Positions 25,093 to 40,000 of a stretch of DNA of 64,000 bases are shown one piece after another. Source of the DNA: Branchiostoma floridae (lineage: Eukaryota > Chordata > Leptocardii > Amphioxiformes > Branchiostomatidae); contig NC_049990.1 in assembly GCF_000003815.2 (NCBI RefSeq), positions 18,400,879-18,464,878 on the forward strand, read 5' to 3'. Below the pieces are notes generated by a model. That model was given only the letters and a program-made list of their open reading frames with translations. It was not told where the DNA came from and did not search any database. The position numbers and the translations under genes are program-made. Each line of letters begins with the position of its first letter. The first letter of the stretch is position 1.

Positions 25093-28000
25093 CTAATTAC
25101 TGTCACTAGAACTACTGGAGGAAGAGTCTGTGGACATCACTTCCACATCGTCATCGTTCTCCTTTTTGCCGATCTCCACCGATATCTCTCCCGTGTGATT
25201 GGCCGAGGTGGAGACGCCGGACGACAAGTCGGCTGACGGTTGCCATGACAACGAGGCCTGGGACGTTCCCATTCCGTCTGCAAAACACAGTTTGGTTCTC
25301 AAAACTTCATTTTACAAATTAATCTTTAAAAACTCTTATAGTTCTGTGCTGAATCCTGAGTGCATTCATACAATGTAGCACACATACAAGATAGCAATGT
25401 GCACATTCTAGAATACCATGTAGTTTTCCTCCAATCCTGGTGCAGTAGCAAATTGTTTGCCTTGCTTTTGGTGGGTTGTGAGTTTGATCCCCAGCCGAGT
25501 CATACCATAGAAATGGCACGTACTGATTAGCACTAAGCACTTGGGAAAGGGTATCGTACATGCAGTTGAACACATTCCACTAATAGTAATAATGGACTAG
25601 ACTGTTGCGTGGTCAAGGGGCTATTGAAAAGGAGATGGGTGCTTTCCCATGCACCATCTGGTAATTGGAAAAGACTCAAAAACTTTTTCAAACTACATGT
25701 ATGCATTCCACATCCATGCCGCAAAGTTGAGGCTACAATCATACTTCCAACCCCAAAGCTACCCAAAAGTTTCACACCCACGCTGGCGATGTGCATTGCA
25801 ACAAAAACCTTCACTTCCTCCCAAAAATTAAACATCAGAAACCTCGTCATGCACTGTGGTAACGAGCGGTCGCAATGCCGCCTCTCCTCCATATTCATGT
25901 GAATATGCAGTTATCAGTATTTCTAACACAGCCTGCCAATCTGTTCATCAGGCAACAGGTTAGAGGCATGTTTTATACTTGGGTGCTTCCAGGGATGCAA
26001 ACTGGGGGGTTAACATGACTGGTTATCACAGGTCCTGTACGGACTTGCTTTATCACCATATGTTTAATAACCATAAAAGATGTTATCCCTTTGGGCTAAA
26101 AGCTAGCCATGGCATGTCCTGCATGTTAATCTCTAACCATGCATGGAAGTCTGCGGACCATCTGCAGACATGGAAAGGTTCCAGAAAAGTAATCATGGTT
26201 TGTATGCATTATTAAGGGTATCACAGTACACGAGCTGGGTTTAATCTAACAACCCTGCACTAATGGAGACAAAAACTGTGAACAAAGTTCACTCTGTTTT
26301 CGTTCATGATCACTAGGAGTGAGAATATTTGCAGTTGGTTCTGAAATACCATGCAGGGAATCCATGGAAGGGTAAGGAAGTATGCTGTGTATTTACAACA
26401 ACCTTCTTTTGCTGCCAAGTCACTTTAGATGAAAACATTCATCTGTTCGTTCAATCATTATCTCCATGATTGTATTTTTTGACCTGGACATGCTTCTATG
26501 GTCTTGATTTTTTGGTGACAGATAGCTTGTGATGTTAGGAAGATGTGACATATATGTTTGGGCCGCCTAGCAGCTTGCTCTCAAACTGCAGGGGCGTTTT
26601 TTGTACTCAATACTTCATTAGCCTAGGTGAAATCCTCCATAGTGACCGCTGTCTCAATCTTTCCGTGGTCAGTGAAAAGATTGAGCCAGCCGTCACTACG
26701 GAGGATGGTACCCAGGCTAGTACTTAACATAGCTGGATGAAATATATGTGCCCCAACTGTAGACCCAAAAAGAGCATAGCTACTGGGCAAAGCAATAACT
26801 TAAGCATTGGCATAACCACAAACTATTAAGTTAAACAGCAAAGCAAAAAAAAGGCCACTACATGTGAGTATAGTCCTAAAGCTGGCAGTTACGAGCATTA
26901 TCATTATAATAACGAGAAAGTGTACATAAACAAAAGGTAAGCAACAAAACACATTAACACTACTGCAAAGCAAAAAAATAGCATTTTTATGTACTGCCAA
27001 GTAGCACAAGCAAGAGAGCAGCCCCTAAAAAATACATCATTTTCATGTGCAAGGCGCATAACTATGTGCAAGCACTGGTGGAAATCACAGTCATAAAAGA
27101 TGAAACATTGCTCAACATACATACATGTACATGTTTATGGCATGGCCTCTTGGTAATAAATATAGGCTCTGGGTTAAATGCACTTTCCTATATCAACAGT
27201 AATCCTACAATATATATACATGTAGGTGTTAGATGAATAATCACTAGTCATCAAATTTTAGTAGCACATTACATGTTCTCAAATAGCCATCAATTTAGAG
27301 TTCATATTCAACTTTACTATTCTTGTTCTGGCTACTTAAGGAGAGACATCCTTTGATCCATCCAGAGACTGGGAAATTTATACATGAGAACACTCAAGGT
27401 GGTTGTACAATTTGCCTAACTGTGTGATTCAATGGTCAGGATGGAGTGGTTGTACCATCTGCCTAACTATGTGATTCCATGGTCAGGATGTGTCCCATTT
27501 TGACTAACTCTTCTCTAACCAATACCCTCTAGACTTCACCTTCAACTGCAGAGCTGTATTGAGTGACCCTGCTTCTGATTGGATTTTGCATAACACCACT
27601 GACAAGAAAGCCAAACCTTAGTCCCCAGAACAGGTATGCCAGCCCCTTCGAAAAAAGAATTTCTACAGTACTGTAGTATCATCTTGTAAAGTATTGGTGA
27701 GTGATGAGACATGCCTAACTTTGGCATGGATTTCTCTAAAAATTTGATCGTAGTGCTTCTACCATTGCTAATGTTAAAGATTTTCAAGACAACTATGAAA
27801 GAATTTTCTGGATTGACATAAAGCTATCTGAAGCTATCATCCCATCACGTTAGGGGGAGGAAGGTAGATAAAAGTTTGCAATATTGAGCACTTACCTTGT
27901 GCTGTGCTGGCCCCTACTGTGGAATGCTGGGAGGTGAGCATCACCATCCCGGGTGTGCCTGCCTCGGGGAGGGGGGTGTGGCCGTTCATGGGCAGTTTGC

Positions 28001-31000
28001 TTAGTCTTCCCAGGATGCCGCAGCGCATCTCGATGTCCTGAGGGTAGGGTCGTCTGGGGTCGCCCGGCGCCCAGTTGACGGGAGCGGCTACGGAGTGGCT
28101 GGCGCTGATGTGGCGAGCGTAGCGGATCAGCTCCTCGGAGGAGATCGCTCCTGCTCCGCCTGGAGAACAAGAGGTTTAACTGTCAATCATGGTTCACCAC
28201 ATCACTTGAGACACTTTCAGACCCAATCATCTCAAAGCTCTTAATTGGATTGGGTAGTGCATATAGCCTTCCCTTGATGAGTAAGAACAGTCTCCAACAT
28301 AAAACATTGTCACAAATATTAAAAAAACATCTGTATTGCAAAAGCATTCTGGTAAAATAAAAGGTAACACAAAATTTAACACATGAAAGACTTATAAGAC
28401 TACCATGTACATCTCTTTAGTCCAGTATTGATCTCTTCTCTCTCTCTCTCTCTCTCTCTTCTTAATAAGCTACTTTTACATTTTGAAGATGCAGCAATTA
28501 TGTACAATGTGTAAAACATTAAGTGCTGCAACATTTGGAAAGTTACAGGTCCATTGAAAGCTGAAATCTGTTAGACTGGTAGTACAATACATTCCAAATT
28601 GCAAGGATGAATATAGCTGTCATTGTTAGAATAAACTGGACTTACTTTCATTTGCCTTGTTGACAGACTTGAGTTTTTCCTTGGCCTGGTACAGGGCCTG
28701 TGCCTGTGGACGACATAACAAAGAATAAGACACACAAAAACTGACTTGTTTACTAATATAACTAAAATGGCAATGAAAAGAAACAAAAGTACTTCTATAC
28801 ATGACCCTGCTTTTTTCTTTCTCCCAGAATTAGCTCACTAAAGAGCTAATCTTGAACTGGTCCCAAAAGAGAAGAAAGACACTGTGTGCTAGCTCTTTCC
28901 CCTCTGACAACAATACAGTAATGAACAGTGGGCCACGGCTTAATGTCCAGTCCTAAGTACTGCGATCCTTTTCAGAAGTGTTTATTTAGTGCAGTGGATT
29001 CAAACTTCCAACTTTCTTGATCCAGAGGCAGGCTTGCTAACCACTAGCAGTAGACTACGTATGCTATCTATTTATAGGCCAGAAAGTAGGAAAGGCAAGA
29101 ACACCGTTGCATTGTCAGTCCCACTGAGTTTACGTACCTCCTATAGTGTCCGTACCATGCACCTGTAGCGTCCGTAGCCTTGAAGTTTAGGTACCTTCTA
29201 TAGTGTCCATACCACCTGTAGTGTCCTTACCCCCATAGTGTCCTTCCACCCCCCCCCGTAGTGTACATACCCCCTGTTGTGTCAGTACCCCCTGTTCTGT
29301 CTCTTTCTGACATTAATTTTCATAATACATTATGATTCCCTGGTAGGATATGATACTTTTGGTCATGTGTAAAGATACTGTTATCTCTGAAGAGAGAGAA
29401 GACCACCCACCAGTATGTGTTCAGCTTCCTTCAGCTGTTTCTGTAGCTGCCTGATGTCCTGGTCTCTCTTCTCAGCCTGTGTCTGCAGCTCCATCATCTC
29501 CTTGTGTCTTTCACCTTGTTCACGGGCTGGAGAAACAAAAACAAAAGAAAAACTTCTCTATAAATGTCTTGCAATAAACATTGAAGAGGTAATTTCTATC
29601 TTATCTACAAAATGACCGTCACTGTGACATCTTTTTTAAAAGAACATCAAGACAAAAAAAGTATACTTGTGATATCTGGAAGTTTGGAAGCTTCTACAAC
29701 TAATCCAGAGGTAAAACTTTTCACATGCGTATGATTCTCTCACCAAAGAAACAACATAGTTTTTCACTATCCACTCAGTATATCAAACTCTTCACACCTG
29801 TTTTCAGTAACTCTTGTAAAGCTTCATCTTTCTCTATCAGCAGCTCCAGCATCTGTGGAGAATGAGACAACAGTTAATGGAGAGGCAAGCAACAGAGTCA
29901 TAGAACAGGGCTTTGTAACATTCATGCTGAACGTTCTTCTATTACTAATAGTATTAGAATAGCTAAACTTGTGGGCTGCTATGTACATAAATGTCAGGCT
30001 GGTACCTTGGGATACATAATACACCTTGTTGTATTCTATGTATTTTATATGAATAAATGGACGAACATCATCATCATTCTGTATGAATACACAAAGGAAT
30101 CAACAAGGCTATCTGTTAACTGTATTTGTGATCTTCTTAGTTAGAGATGAAATGAACTTGTTCATGTGTCATATTTCCTACCTGTTGTTCCTCCCCACTG
30201 TCACCCCCACCACTGCCTCTCTGTTGCTTGGATGCTGCTAGAAGTTCAATCAGCTCCCTGGAACAATACAAACCAATGCATTTTCTTCTTACTGCTGAAT
30301 ACTAACATATAACTTCACTCCCAGTCCAAGTCACCACAACACAAAATTTGATACTAAAAGGCTATCATCCCAATCAAGATTATCAAAGTAGATGTACATT
30401 CATGTTACACAGAAACATCATCGATGAAGAGTTTTATTAAGTACATTTGTTGTAGAATCATACAATCATGTATGTCCATTCTAATTCTCTATTGGAACAG
30501 TCTTTGATATGTATCCAAATTCGGGTTCATTCATTTCATTCATCCATGGGTATTTCCCATGTACATGTCCTTAAAGGGGCATTCCACTCCACACAGGAGT
30601 GTTATTTTCCGATAGATATAAATTTCAGGAAGTGATAACTGCATACTACTTCACATTATACGATAAAGTTCCCAGTTGCTCCACATGCCACAAAAGTATT
30701 CAATGTTCTACTAAACTCCCCAAGTACCCTCTAATTGAATTAATCCTATGGCTGAATACAATGCAAAACTTTTAGGTAAGGTTACAAAACTAATTTCAGG
30801 TTCGCTAAGGGACCGTACGGCGTTTAGTGAGGGGGGAGGGCCGGTCGCCAGAGGGTCGGGTCAAGAAATTTTTGCATGGCCCTCCCCCCAGGTAAATTTT
30901 TTTTTGCTAGGCCCTCCCCCCAAGACAAAATATTTTTGCTTGGCCCTCCCCCCTCCTATCAACTTTGAAAAAAAATATTCAAGACGCCAATAAAACACTG

Positions 31001-34000
31001 CGCTCCCGCATTTGGAAACGTGCTTTGCGTCATACTTTTTCATGATAATTTTTCATCGAGAAGCAGATCTCTCACCCCTAGTAAAAAAAGGAAAACAGAA
31101 TTATGGCTCAAAATATCTGCTTAATAGAGGGATAAATATCTGCTTCATAGAGGCATAAATATTTGCTTTATAGAAGCTATTTCATTGTTTTGATATTAAA
31201 ACAACACCTAAAAAGCATTTGTACCTGGATTTCTAGTAGATTTGCGCCACGAAGCCGCGCGCGCCCCGCTCCCTAAATTTACGTATTGCAAGCTCGCGGG
31301 CATGAGCGGCTTGACGGAAACTATTTTCAATTTACATATATTTTGGACTTTTTCTTGGTTCTGTGGTGGTAATAACTTACGGTAAATCGGGGGGAAAAAA
31401 TGAAAACCAAAACGACAGCACGATTCGATTTCCAAAACTGTAGTGGGGAGGGGGGCGCCGACGCGTGACGCTGATTTTCCCACGGCGGGGTAAGACCGGT
31501 CGCCTCTCTCTAGCCGCCGGCGGGCGTGAGACCGCAGACTTGCAGGAGATCTTTTAGAAATGCCACGCTTTTTTTGCCACGATTTCCTGCATTGCTTTTT
31601 TATGGGAAAATTTGCTGGTTAGATGACATTTCTATGAAGAAAAAAAATACGAGGGTTTCAAGTTTTTGAGAACGACGTTCCGAACACCATGTTCGGCGCC
31701 AAAGAATCGCAAGGTAGGTCCGGGAGAATTTTGAAATCTTGACCCTCTTAAAAGCCATTTCCTTCAGTTTGAGGAGATATTTTGCTGACAAAGAAAGCTA
31801 ACTTTAATAGCATTTCAATTTAGAAATACAAAATTAAATCCCCCCCAAACACATTATCATGATGTCGGTCATCAAAGGCGCGAGGCCGGTCACGTCAAAA
31901 GGGATCCAGGGAAATTTGCAAATCTTTACCCTCGAGCTCTGAAACGCCATTTCTTACATTTTGAGGGCAATAAGACAGGGGTAAATTTTGCTGGCAGACT
32001 AATCTAGAGTTTAATAACATTTCTGTACGTGAAGAAGTTTTTCGAGGGCGTCATGCATAAGCCCCGCCCCCTCCCTTTCGCATTTTCACTGTATCCCGAG
32101 CGCCAACCTCGGGCGATCCCTTGCAGAGGTCCAAAAAAATTTTGAAATCTTGACCCTCTGAAACGCCGTTTCTTGGATTTTAAGGGACATATTTTGCTGG
32201 CAGACCAAGCTATTTTTTTTTTGCTTGGCCCTCCCCCCAAGTAAAAAAAAATTTGCTAGGCCCTCCCCCTGGCAAAATATTTTTTTGCTTGGCCCTCCCC
32301 CCCCCTGGCGACCGGCCCTCCCCCCTCGCTAAATGCCGTACGGTCCCTAAGAAATCTCGTCTTGCTCTTGTATTCTTTGCTATCTTATGAGCAATTTGCC
32401 TTCTCGGTTTGCTTAGCGTACCTCATTTATTCCGAAAATATGTAACGTAAGGTTACCAGTTTACGGTCGATTTGTTAACAACGCAGTTTTACGGAAATCG
32501 CGCAGGCAGAAATGAAAAACTCTCATTTTGGAAGATATCTTAGTCGGTCTGCCTCAACTTCTGTGTGGTATAATATTTCTTCTGAGTTGGATTTATCGCC
32601 GTGCGAGCTGCTTCAATAAACAAGCCTGCAGCCAAAAATTCTTTCAGGGTGACCAATTTACGGTCAGTTGGGTGTTTCTCCCTGTGGTTATTTTTCTAAA
32701 GGTCATGTAATTGATCATTTCCCATAAAAAGTTCCCCAAGTAGTTCACTGAGATAACACGGTGGATGATTGTTTACATCGACGCCATGCCGTGCACTTTG
32801 CATCGCCGCTATTTAAAACGTACCGGTCGGTCATCTTTGCCCCAACAGAACGCCACTCCTAGCACCATACTGTTCCACAACTTGCCCAATGGTACTCATG
32901 ACGTCGACGACGCATTTATATGTTTTTTATCAAGAGTATAGATAGTTATTGGCCTTGAAACACGTTCAGTATACGTTGGCTTCCTCATGCCGTGCCCTCC
33001 CCACATGAATTTGGCTAAAACAGCGCCCCTTAGCGATTTTGGCCTGCCCTCCAATGCACAAGCTATGAACTGCATAGTCACGTGGTACAACATGGCGTTC
33101 GAAAACTACCGGCTCGGCGACGACAGTCATTTGTTTTCGTGTTAGTTTTTAAGACTTCTTTTGGATAACATAAATAAAATCACCATGAATTCTTGAGATA
33201 AGAACTGCAGGTTTGGTTTCAGACGATTTTGCAATTGATATAGAGTTTGTAGGATTTAGAAAGAGGGGACGAAGTTAGCGGTTGAGAATTACGATCAAAG
33301 CGGGCCATCTATAACAGTGTTCTACGATCATAAATCGTCAATTTAAATTGTTGGCAGGCTTTTCAAATGTTTAGTCGGCTGCTTTGCTTGATGCAAACAT
33401 ATATCATAAATAAGATACATGCACATAGATCCTATAGACGTACTTCTTGCCTACTGAAGAGAATTTTCTTTTTCACAATTCACCTCGAAGTCTGCACCGC
33501 CCATTGAAGTGACCGTAAACTGGTCCTGCACGTAAACTGGTAACCTTACGTTACGATAAACAAAGTGTCTATGCGTATGGGGAATCCATGGGTAGGGTCT
33601 GCATGGGTTTAGTGAGTGTCATTATTGTTTTATAAAACACACATCACGTAATTCATCCCAAGGTGAATTCCACAAAATTCGGCTGATTATGTGTTCATTG
33701 ACACATTATCTATTGGAAGACAATACTACCTTCTGGAGTGGAATGCCCCTTTAAACATATACTTTGACATATACTTTTTACGTTGTCTCACCTCATTTGG
33801 GCTAATAGCCTTCAAACAATGATACATGTACTTTAGTACAGTAAACAGAGAAGAGTTAGTGAGCCCATAATAAAGGGTAAACTTTGATTTGATACTATAG
33901 TACCGCTCAACAGTAACACTAACAGTTCAAAGTACAGTACTGCACCAATACAAACAGGCACATGATCTGCTCGAAATTGCCAATCAGGAAAGTCCCAGTG

Positions 34001-37000
34001 CTTTCTGAGAAGGCAGTACGGCACATATACAGCAAAGTCTCCGGACAACAAGACAGGATTTGCCGTTTGAATTATCCCGTTGTTAATTGCAGCTAAAAGA
34101 GGCAGAAAAGGCATTTAGAAGTAAAAAGACTTTTACTGTCATTCTGTTTGTCCTGTTTGTTTCCTGCATACCATGGGTGGACCTTCAACATGGGTATTCC
34201 CAGGCTTCAACCAAGCAGGTACATGTAAGTATCATACTAATGGATATGTCACTTCTTCTGCAACAAATAATTAAAACTTGCAACTGGGAAGACCTGCTTC
34301 TGCTATTTTACTTATAACTATTACCCATTAGGACTTAAGGGTGAATAGTCAAATACAAGTATGTGTACAATTGTGTAGTGAACAGGGCTCAAATTAACCA
34401 CTTGCGCACCCCTGCCGCACAAGTAGTTTTCTCTGTGCGCAAGTTGTTCAGAAAGTCAGGTTGCGCCGCGTGCAACTAGATTTTTTGGGTAAACAAAACG
34501 ATCCTTAAGTTACAGGCCCTTTAGTAAAAAATATCAGAAAATCTACGCCCTGTTTTTGGGATGTATGCCTTCGGTAAGCCCTAATTTTCCGCCAGAAACT
34601 TCACTCAAAGTTCAAAATTTGCCGATTTCGGCCTCCATGGAGCCGCCATTTTAATTCTCGCGCAATCTCGCACTAACTCACATCTTGCGAATGGCGAGAG
34701 TAATACTCCATTGGCCATTTCGGCGCGACGTAGCGCACCTGGGCGCTGCTATTGGTAGAATATCTGATGTCCTAACGCTGTGTTCGCGAGGAAAATCATG
34801 TGGCAAAGCGTGAAACTTTGACAATGTTTACGAAAACTCATCGACATCGAAAGTACATGTATAGGCTTATTTTGAAGCTTTTTTTTTGCTTGTTTGGGAC
34901 AATACTGTTGGTGGAATGCGGGAAAAACAACAGCTAGTGTGGCGATGACTATACTAGGGAGGGGCGCACGGTCGGCACTGTTCAACGGAGGTCGCGATTT
35001 TTTCAGGGTTCATTGTTGCAGTCTTTATTTTCAAAAGATCGATAAATGGATGTGGTTTATTGAGAAAAGTGCGCTTAATTTGCCCTGCATTTTTTTTTTT
35101 TTTGCTATATTTCTTCAACTGACATGAACTGTTTTTACAGATAATGGATAAGTAGCTAATTCGGAGAAAGTATCAACTTGGAAGTGGCGCATCCCTGGAA
35201 CTCAACCACAATGGCGCAAGTTGGTTTTTGACTCCGACTCTCTGAGTGGTAATGAAGATTGTCCATTTGCCATGATAGGGAAGCTACAAAAGTTACTCCT
35301 ACATGGCAACAGCATTGATGCTATAGATGCTCAAAGCTTCTGTGGTCTGTCCAATTTGACGAAACTAGATCTCAGTCATAACAATATCAGCTATATAAGA
35401 AACAATTCTTTTCCTGACCTTGAGTCACTTGAAAACCTGAACATTGCTAACAACTTCATAGATGACATAGAAGAAGATGCATTTCACTATTTATCTCACT
35501 TAAGAGAGCTACATCTTCAAAACAACAGTCTGAGCTTCCTTCATAATGACACATTCTATCCTTGTACTAATTTGGAATCTTTGAACATCTCTTTCAACAA
35601 TCTGACAAGGATAATTATCAAACCTTTATTCCATTACCTTTATCACTTTAAGAGCCTTGACTTAAGTCATAACAAATTAGACCTTGATCATCACAAACTA
35701 AAGATTGCCTGTGATGACCTGATCATGTTCAAAGGCCTACAACATCTAGAATGGCTGGATATGTCATTCACTGGGGATATTTGGAGCCTTGCTAACTGCA
35801 GTCAAACGCTGGAGAACATAACCAACCTTGTAACGCTGAATATATCTAACTGTCGCATTAGCAACATCCCTCCCGAGGCATTCAAAAATCAGAAAAACCT
35901 CCAGTATTTGGATGTCCATGAGAATAAAATATCCACTTTGCCAACAAATATTTTTCAAGAACAGAAAAACCTCCAGTATTTGGATCTAAATCAGAATAAA
36001 ATATCCACGTTGCCAACAAATATTTTTCAAGAACAAAAATACCTCCAATACCTGGACCTGAGCTTTAATGGTCTACGTAGTTTACCTGGGAGTATCTTTA
36101 TTACTTGCAACTCCACAAATCTATCAATCAAACTTAAAGGAAATCGTATTGGGTCTCTCCCAGAAGGGATGTTTTCTCTCTTACACACTGCTGTTGAACT
36201 AGATTTGTGTGACAATGACTTCCACCACATTGATGCCTCTACTTTAACAGTCATACAGAATGTTTCTATCATAAATTTGTCAGGCAACCCTTTCAAATGT
36301 GACTGTGAGCTGGCACACTTTGTAAATTGGGCCAAAAGCCATGAAACCCAAGTAGTCGGATGGAATAACAATTTTACTGATGGGTTTAATGTTACAAATA
36401 ATGATTACTATAGATGCAATGGAAAAAGTTTGGAGAATTTTGATGAATATTGCCACAGCAGTACTGCTGAATATCTTGTGCCAAGTCTTGTAGTAATAGT
36501 TGTAATTGTTGCCTTTGTTGTTGGATATCTGTTGAAGAAAACTGTTAAAAGGCATAGACAAGGGTATCAGAACATTGTCGGGTCTGATCAAGAACCCTTG
36601 CCAATCACAAAGCATTACAAATATGATCTGTACGTAATACACAGTAGCGAAGATCTTGAATGGGTACAGATGTTGACTGCAAAACTTGAAGTGGAAGGTC
36701 ACTACAAAATCTCTTATCCTGACAAAGACTTTGTCCTGGGACATACTATTTTCAAAAACATTGACAACTTCCTTGAACAGAGCCGGACTATCCTGGGTAT
36801 CATCTCAACAAATGCCCTGAACAGTCCTTGGTGTTGCTATGAACTGGAAAGAGCCAGAACGCTGGAAATAGAACAGAGAGGAGATCATAAGTTGATCCCG
36901 ATATTGTTGGAAGACAGGGAATTGCTATTGAAACACATGGAAACAAAAGAATACAGTTATGCAATAGTTCACCTCATTCAAAACAAAACAAACCTAGAGT

Positions 37001-40000
37001 GGTCTGAGGATGGTAGGCTAGAACCAGAATATTGGAAAAGACTGAAAAAAGACATAGGAAAGCCTGTGGTACTGGTGGAAGGACAAGCTTGAGTGGCCAT
37101 TAAATACCAGAAACTAAAAACAGTTGAATGCAGAAATGGTGTGATTTTCTGCCACAACAATGTACAACTTGGCAGTGGCATTTTTAGTTAGTTAAAGTCC
37201 TAAAATGCTTTCCAATAAGGTTTGTAATCAGTAAGGATTTTGATCTTTCTTTCACTACTTGTTGTAAAAATGCTCTGAAACTTTGAATACCATTTTTTAT
37301 AAATAACAATTATACAAATAAAAAAATTAATGTGTACTGAAAATTCAGACTTCAGAGCCATGTGTATTGTCGTTGTACAAATGTACATTTACATGTAATA
37401 TACATCCTTATCCTAGTCCATGTAAAACATGTATACACGGACCTGTTATAATGTTGTACCCACTAACATTGGTGTACAATAAACTTAATGTTGTTAAATT
37501 GATAAACACATACACTAGTACACCAGTACTGGATTAGTCATCTTTTGCTTGGATGAGTGTTGTACAAAATAAATCCTCCTATGTTTATTGTACCTCATGT
37601 GCTTGTAGCAGTGAATCTTCCAATAGTGTGAGTGAGTCTACGCAATGTAATTCACCACATGATCTTGATGAACAATGATGGTGATGATATGCATGATACT
37701 TCTGTATTTTATGTGTTATCTAAGACTGATATCCACTGTGTTGGAAGGGGCTACAAGTCCAAGATCAAATGCTTTTTTGTGTGCAAAACATACTGGTCAT
37801 AATATGCATGTTTGTGGATCCAACTGTACATACACTGGTCAAAGGCCCATATAAACTGTAAATGCAGAAACTTTCGCGGTGGATTAATGTTTGCGGTTTT
37901 CGCGGCGGCCGCTTTACCGCGAATTTAAAACCATCGCGAACATTTTTCCATAACAGTTAGAGACTACAGTGTATGGTGCTACTGCGAAATTAAAACCACC
38001 GAGAAAAGTCCATTTTCCCGCTACTGCAAAATTAAATCTCCGCGAACTTAAATGGATCCGATCTACAGTATTACTTATCTGGACTTAGTCACCACATCTA
38101 TCTGCAAGCATGTCTAACCCCACCTGATGAGGAAGAACAGATAGTAAACTGGATATGCCCAGTTGGATCCATGAAGAGCTAAGTTTGCAGACCCTATACT
38201 GGTTGACTGTTCATTGTTTTGCAGGAACCATGCATGTGCACCAATGGTCAAATGTGGCTAAAAATACAAAAATGTACACCACATAAACCTCAATTTAACA
38301 GTAACACCTAGTATCTTCATGTACCACCTACAAATCAACAACACAGCTTGTCCAGGATCAAAGATATTTTTCTTTAAATGCTGCTGCAGTACCAACTTCA
38401 ACAACCAAGGGGTCCAACATGTACCTACACCGCGTCACAATACACCCACCTATCCACCAACAATTAACCACTGCAATCCTTCCAGCAGTTCTTGAGATAC
38501 ATTTATATCACCATACACAGTCCAGAGCCAAAATAGGGCCTCCCAACACAATAATAGTACCTCCTTCTTCATAGAGTTAATAATGAACTTCGAGATACCT
38601 TATTCAAACAGGCGCATGACTAATCTTAAAATAGCCAAACTGGTAAGTCCCTGCTATGCTTTGTCTCGAAACAACCTGCTGCAACACAATAGGATTCACG
38701 GTTTGAATTACAGAGGAAAAAAAGGCAGTAAAAATGACTTCCCCTGTTGTTTTATTTTTCCTGCTTGTTCTCTGCATACCTGTGAACCTTCATCAACATG
38801 GGTCTTCCCAGGTTCCAAGCGCACTGGTAAGTGTCACACTTACGGAGACGTTTGTTCTTACTGCTCATTATTTGCATACATGGAAGGACCTGCTTCTGCA
38901 AGTTTTCTTCCAGATTTTATTAATACCAATCAGGACTTTATTAATGAATGTGCAAGAACAAGTTATGTGTACTCAAAGTTGCCACAAAGTTTTTGCATGT
39001 TAGAGTAATGGCACGATCCAGATAGGGCAAGTTCGGGAAGACAAAGGCTTGCTTGATCAACACTTTTACATGCACTTTGTACTTGCCCCGGGTAACCGGA
39101 CCAATGGACCTGTCTAACTTACTCTAACCTTGACTGTCTTTTCTTCAGTTCCCTACTTCAGACCGATGTGTGGTCAAAACATTTGCTGAACAAACCGTGG
39201 TCAACTGCAGCGGGCTAGGTCTGACAACCATACCACAGGACATCCCACCAAATGCAACAGTATTGGACTTGTGCTACAACTGCATTCCTGTCCTGCATAA
39301 CAACAGCCTGGCAACCTTACTGAACCTGACGCACCTGAACATTTCACACAGCTGCGTTAACGACATCCAGATTGGAGCATTCCAAAATGTCTCAAACCTC
39401 AAAGTACTGAACCTGGAACACAACAACTTAACCGTGCTACAGAAGTTCTCGTTTTCTAAGCTGTACAACCTTGAGGAACTGCTTCTGTCCCACAACAATC
39501 TGACTAAGATCGACCCAGCATCTTTCCACAACTTGACCAATCTTAAGTCTCTAGATCTCAGTCACAACAACATCACTTACCTCCCAAACAATTCCTTTCC
39601 TGGCCTGACATTGCTTGAAAGATTGAACGTAGCCGACAACTTCATAAATGACATTGAGGAACATGCATTTTATTCCTTGTCTCGCTTAAAGGACCTACAT
39701 CTTCAAAATAACAGTCTGAGCTCTCTTCACACCTACACATTGTACCCTTGTACTGAGCTAAAATCTTTAAACATGTCTTTTAACAATCTGACAAAGACAA
39801 TTAGCAAGCCTCTATTCTATTATCCATACCACCTTAACAGACTAGACCTAAGCCATAACCACCTAGACATTGCCTGTACTCACCTGACCATGTTCCAAGA
39901 GCTACAACAGCTAGAATGGCTGGACATGTCATATACTGGGCATATCTGGGGATCTGACAACTGTAGTCAAATCCTGCAGAATCTAACCAATCTTGTAACT

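Larger units (their letters stand above)
30575..33750. mobile_element. TTAA-flanked inverted-repeat transposon with two nested insertions
   Basis: Ends AGGGGCATTCCACTCC (30575) and GGAGTGGAATGCCCCT (33735-33750) are perfect inverted repeats, each flanked by TTAA (30571-30574 and 33751-33754), the target duplication of piggyBac-type elements. Removing two internal elements leaves about 0.5 kb without coding capacity, so the host element is a non-autonomous MITE. It lies in MED4 intron 1, upstream of the TLR cluster. Confidence 0.8.

Noticed and set aside
36280-36744. 154-codon minus-strand frame
   Set aside because: Complete antisense overlap with the membrane and TIR region of TLR copy 1; codon-shadow of a real gene.
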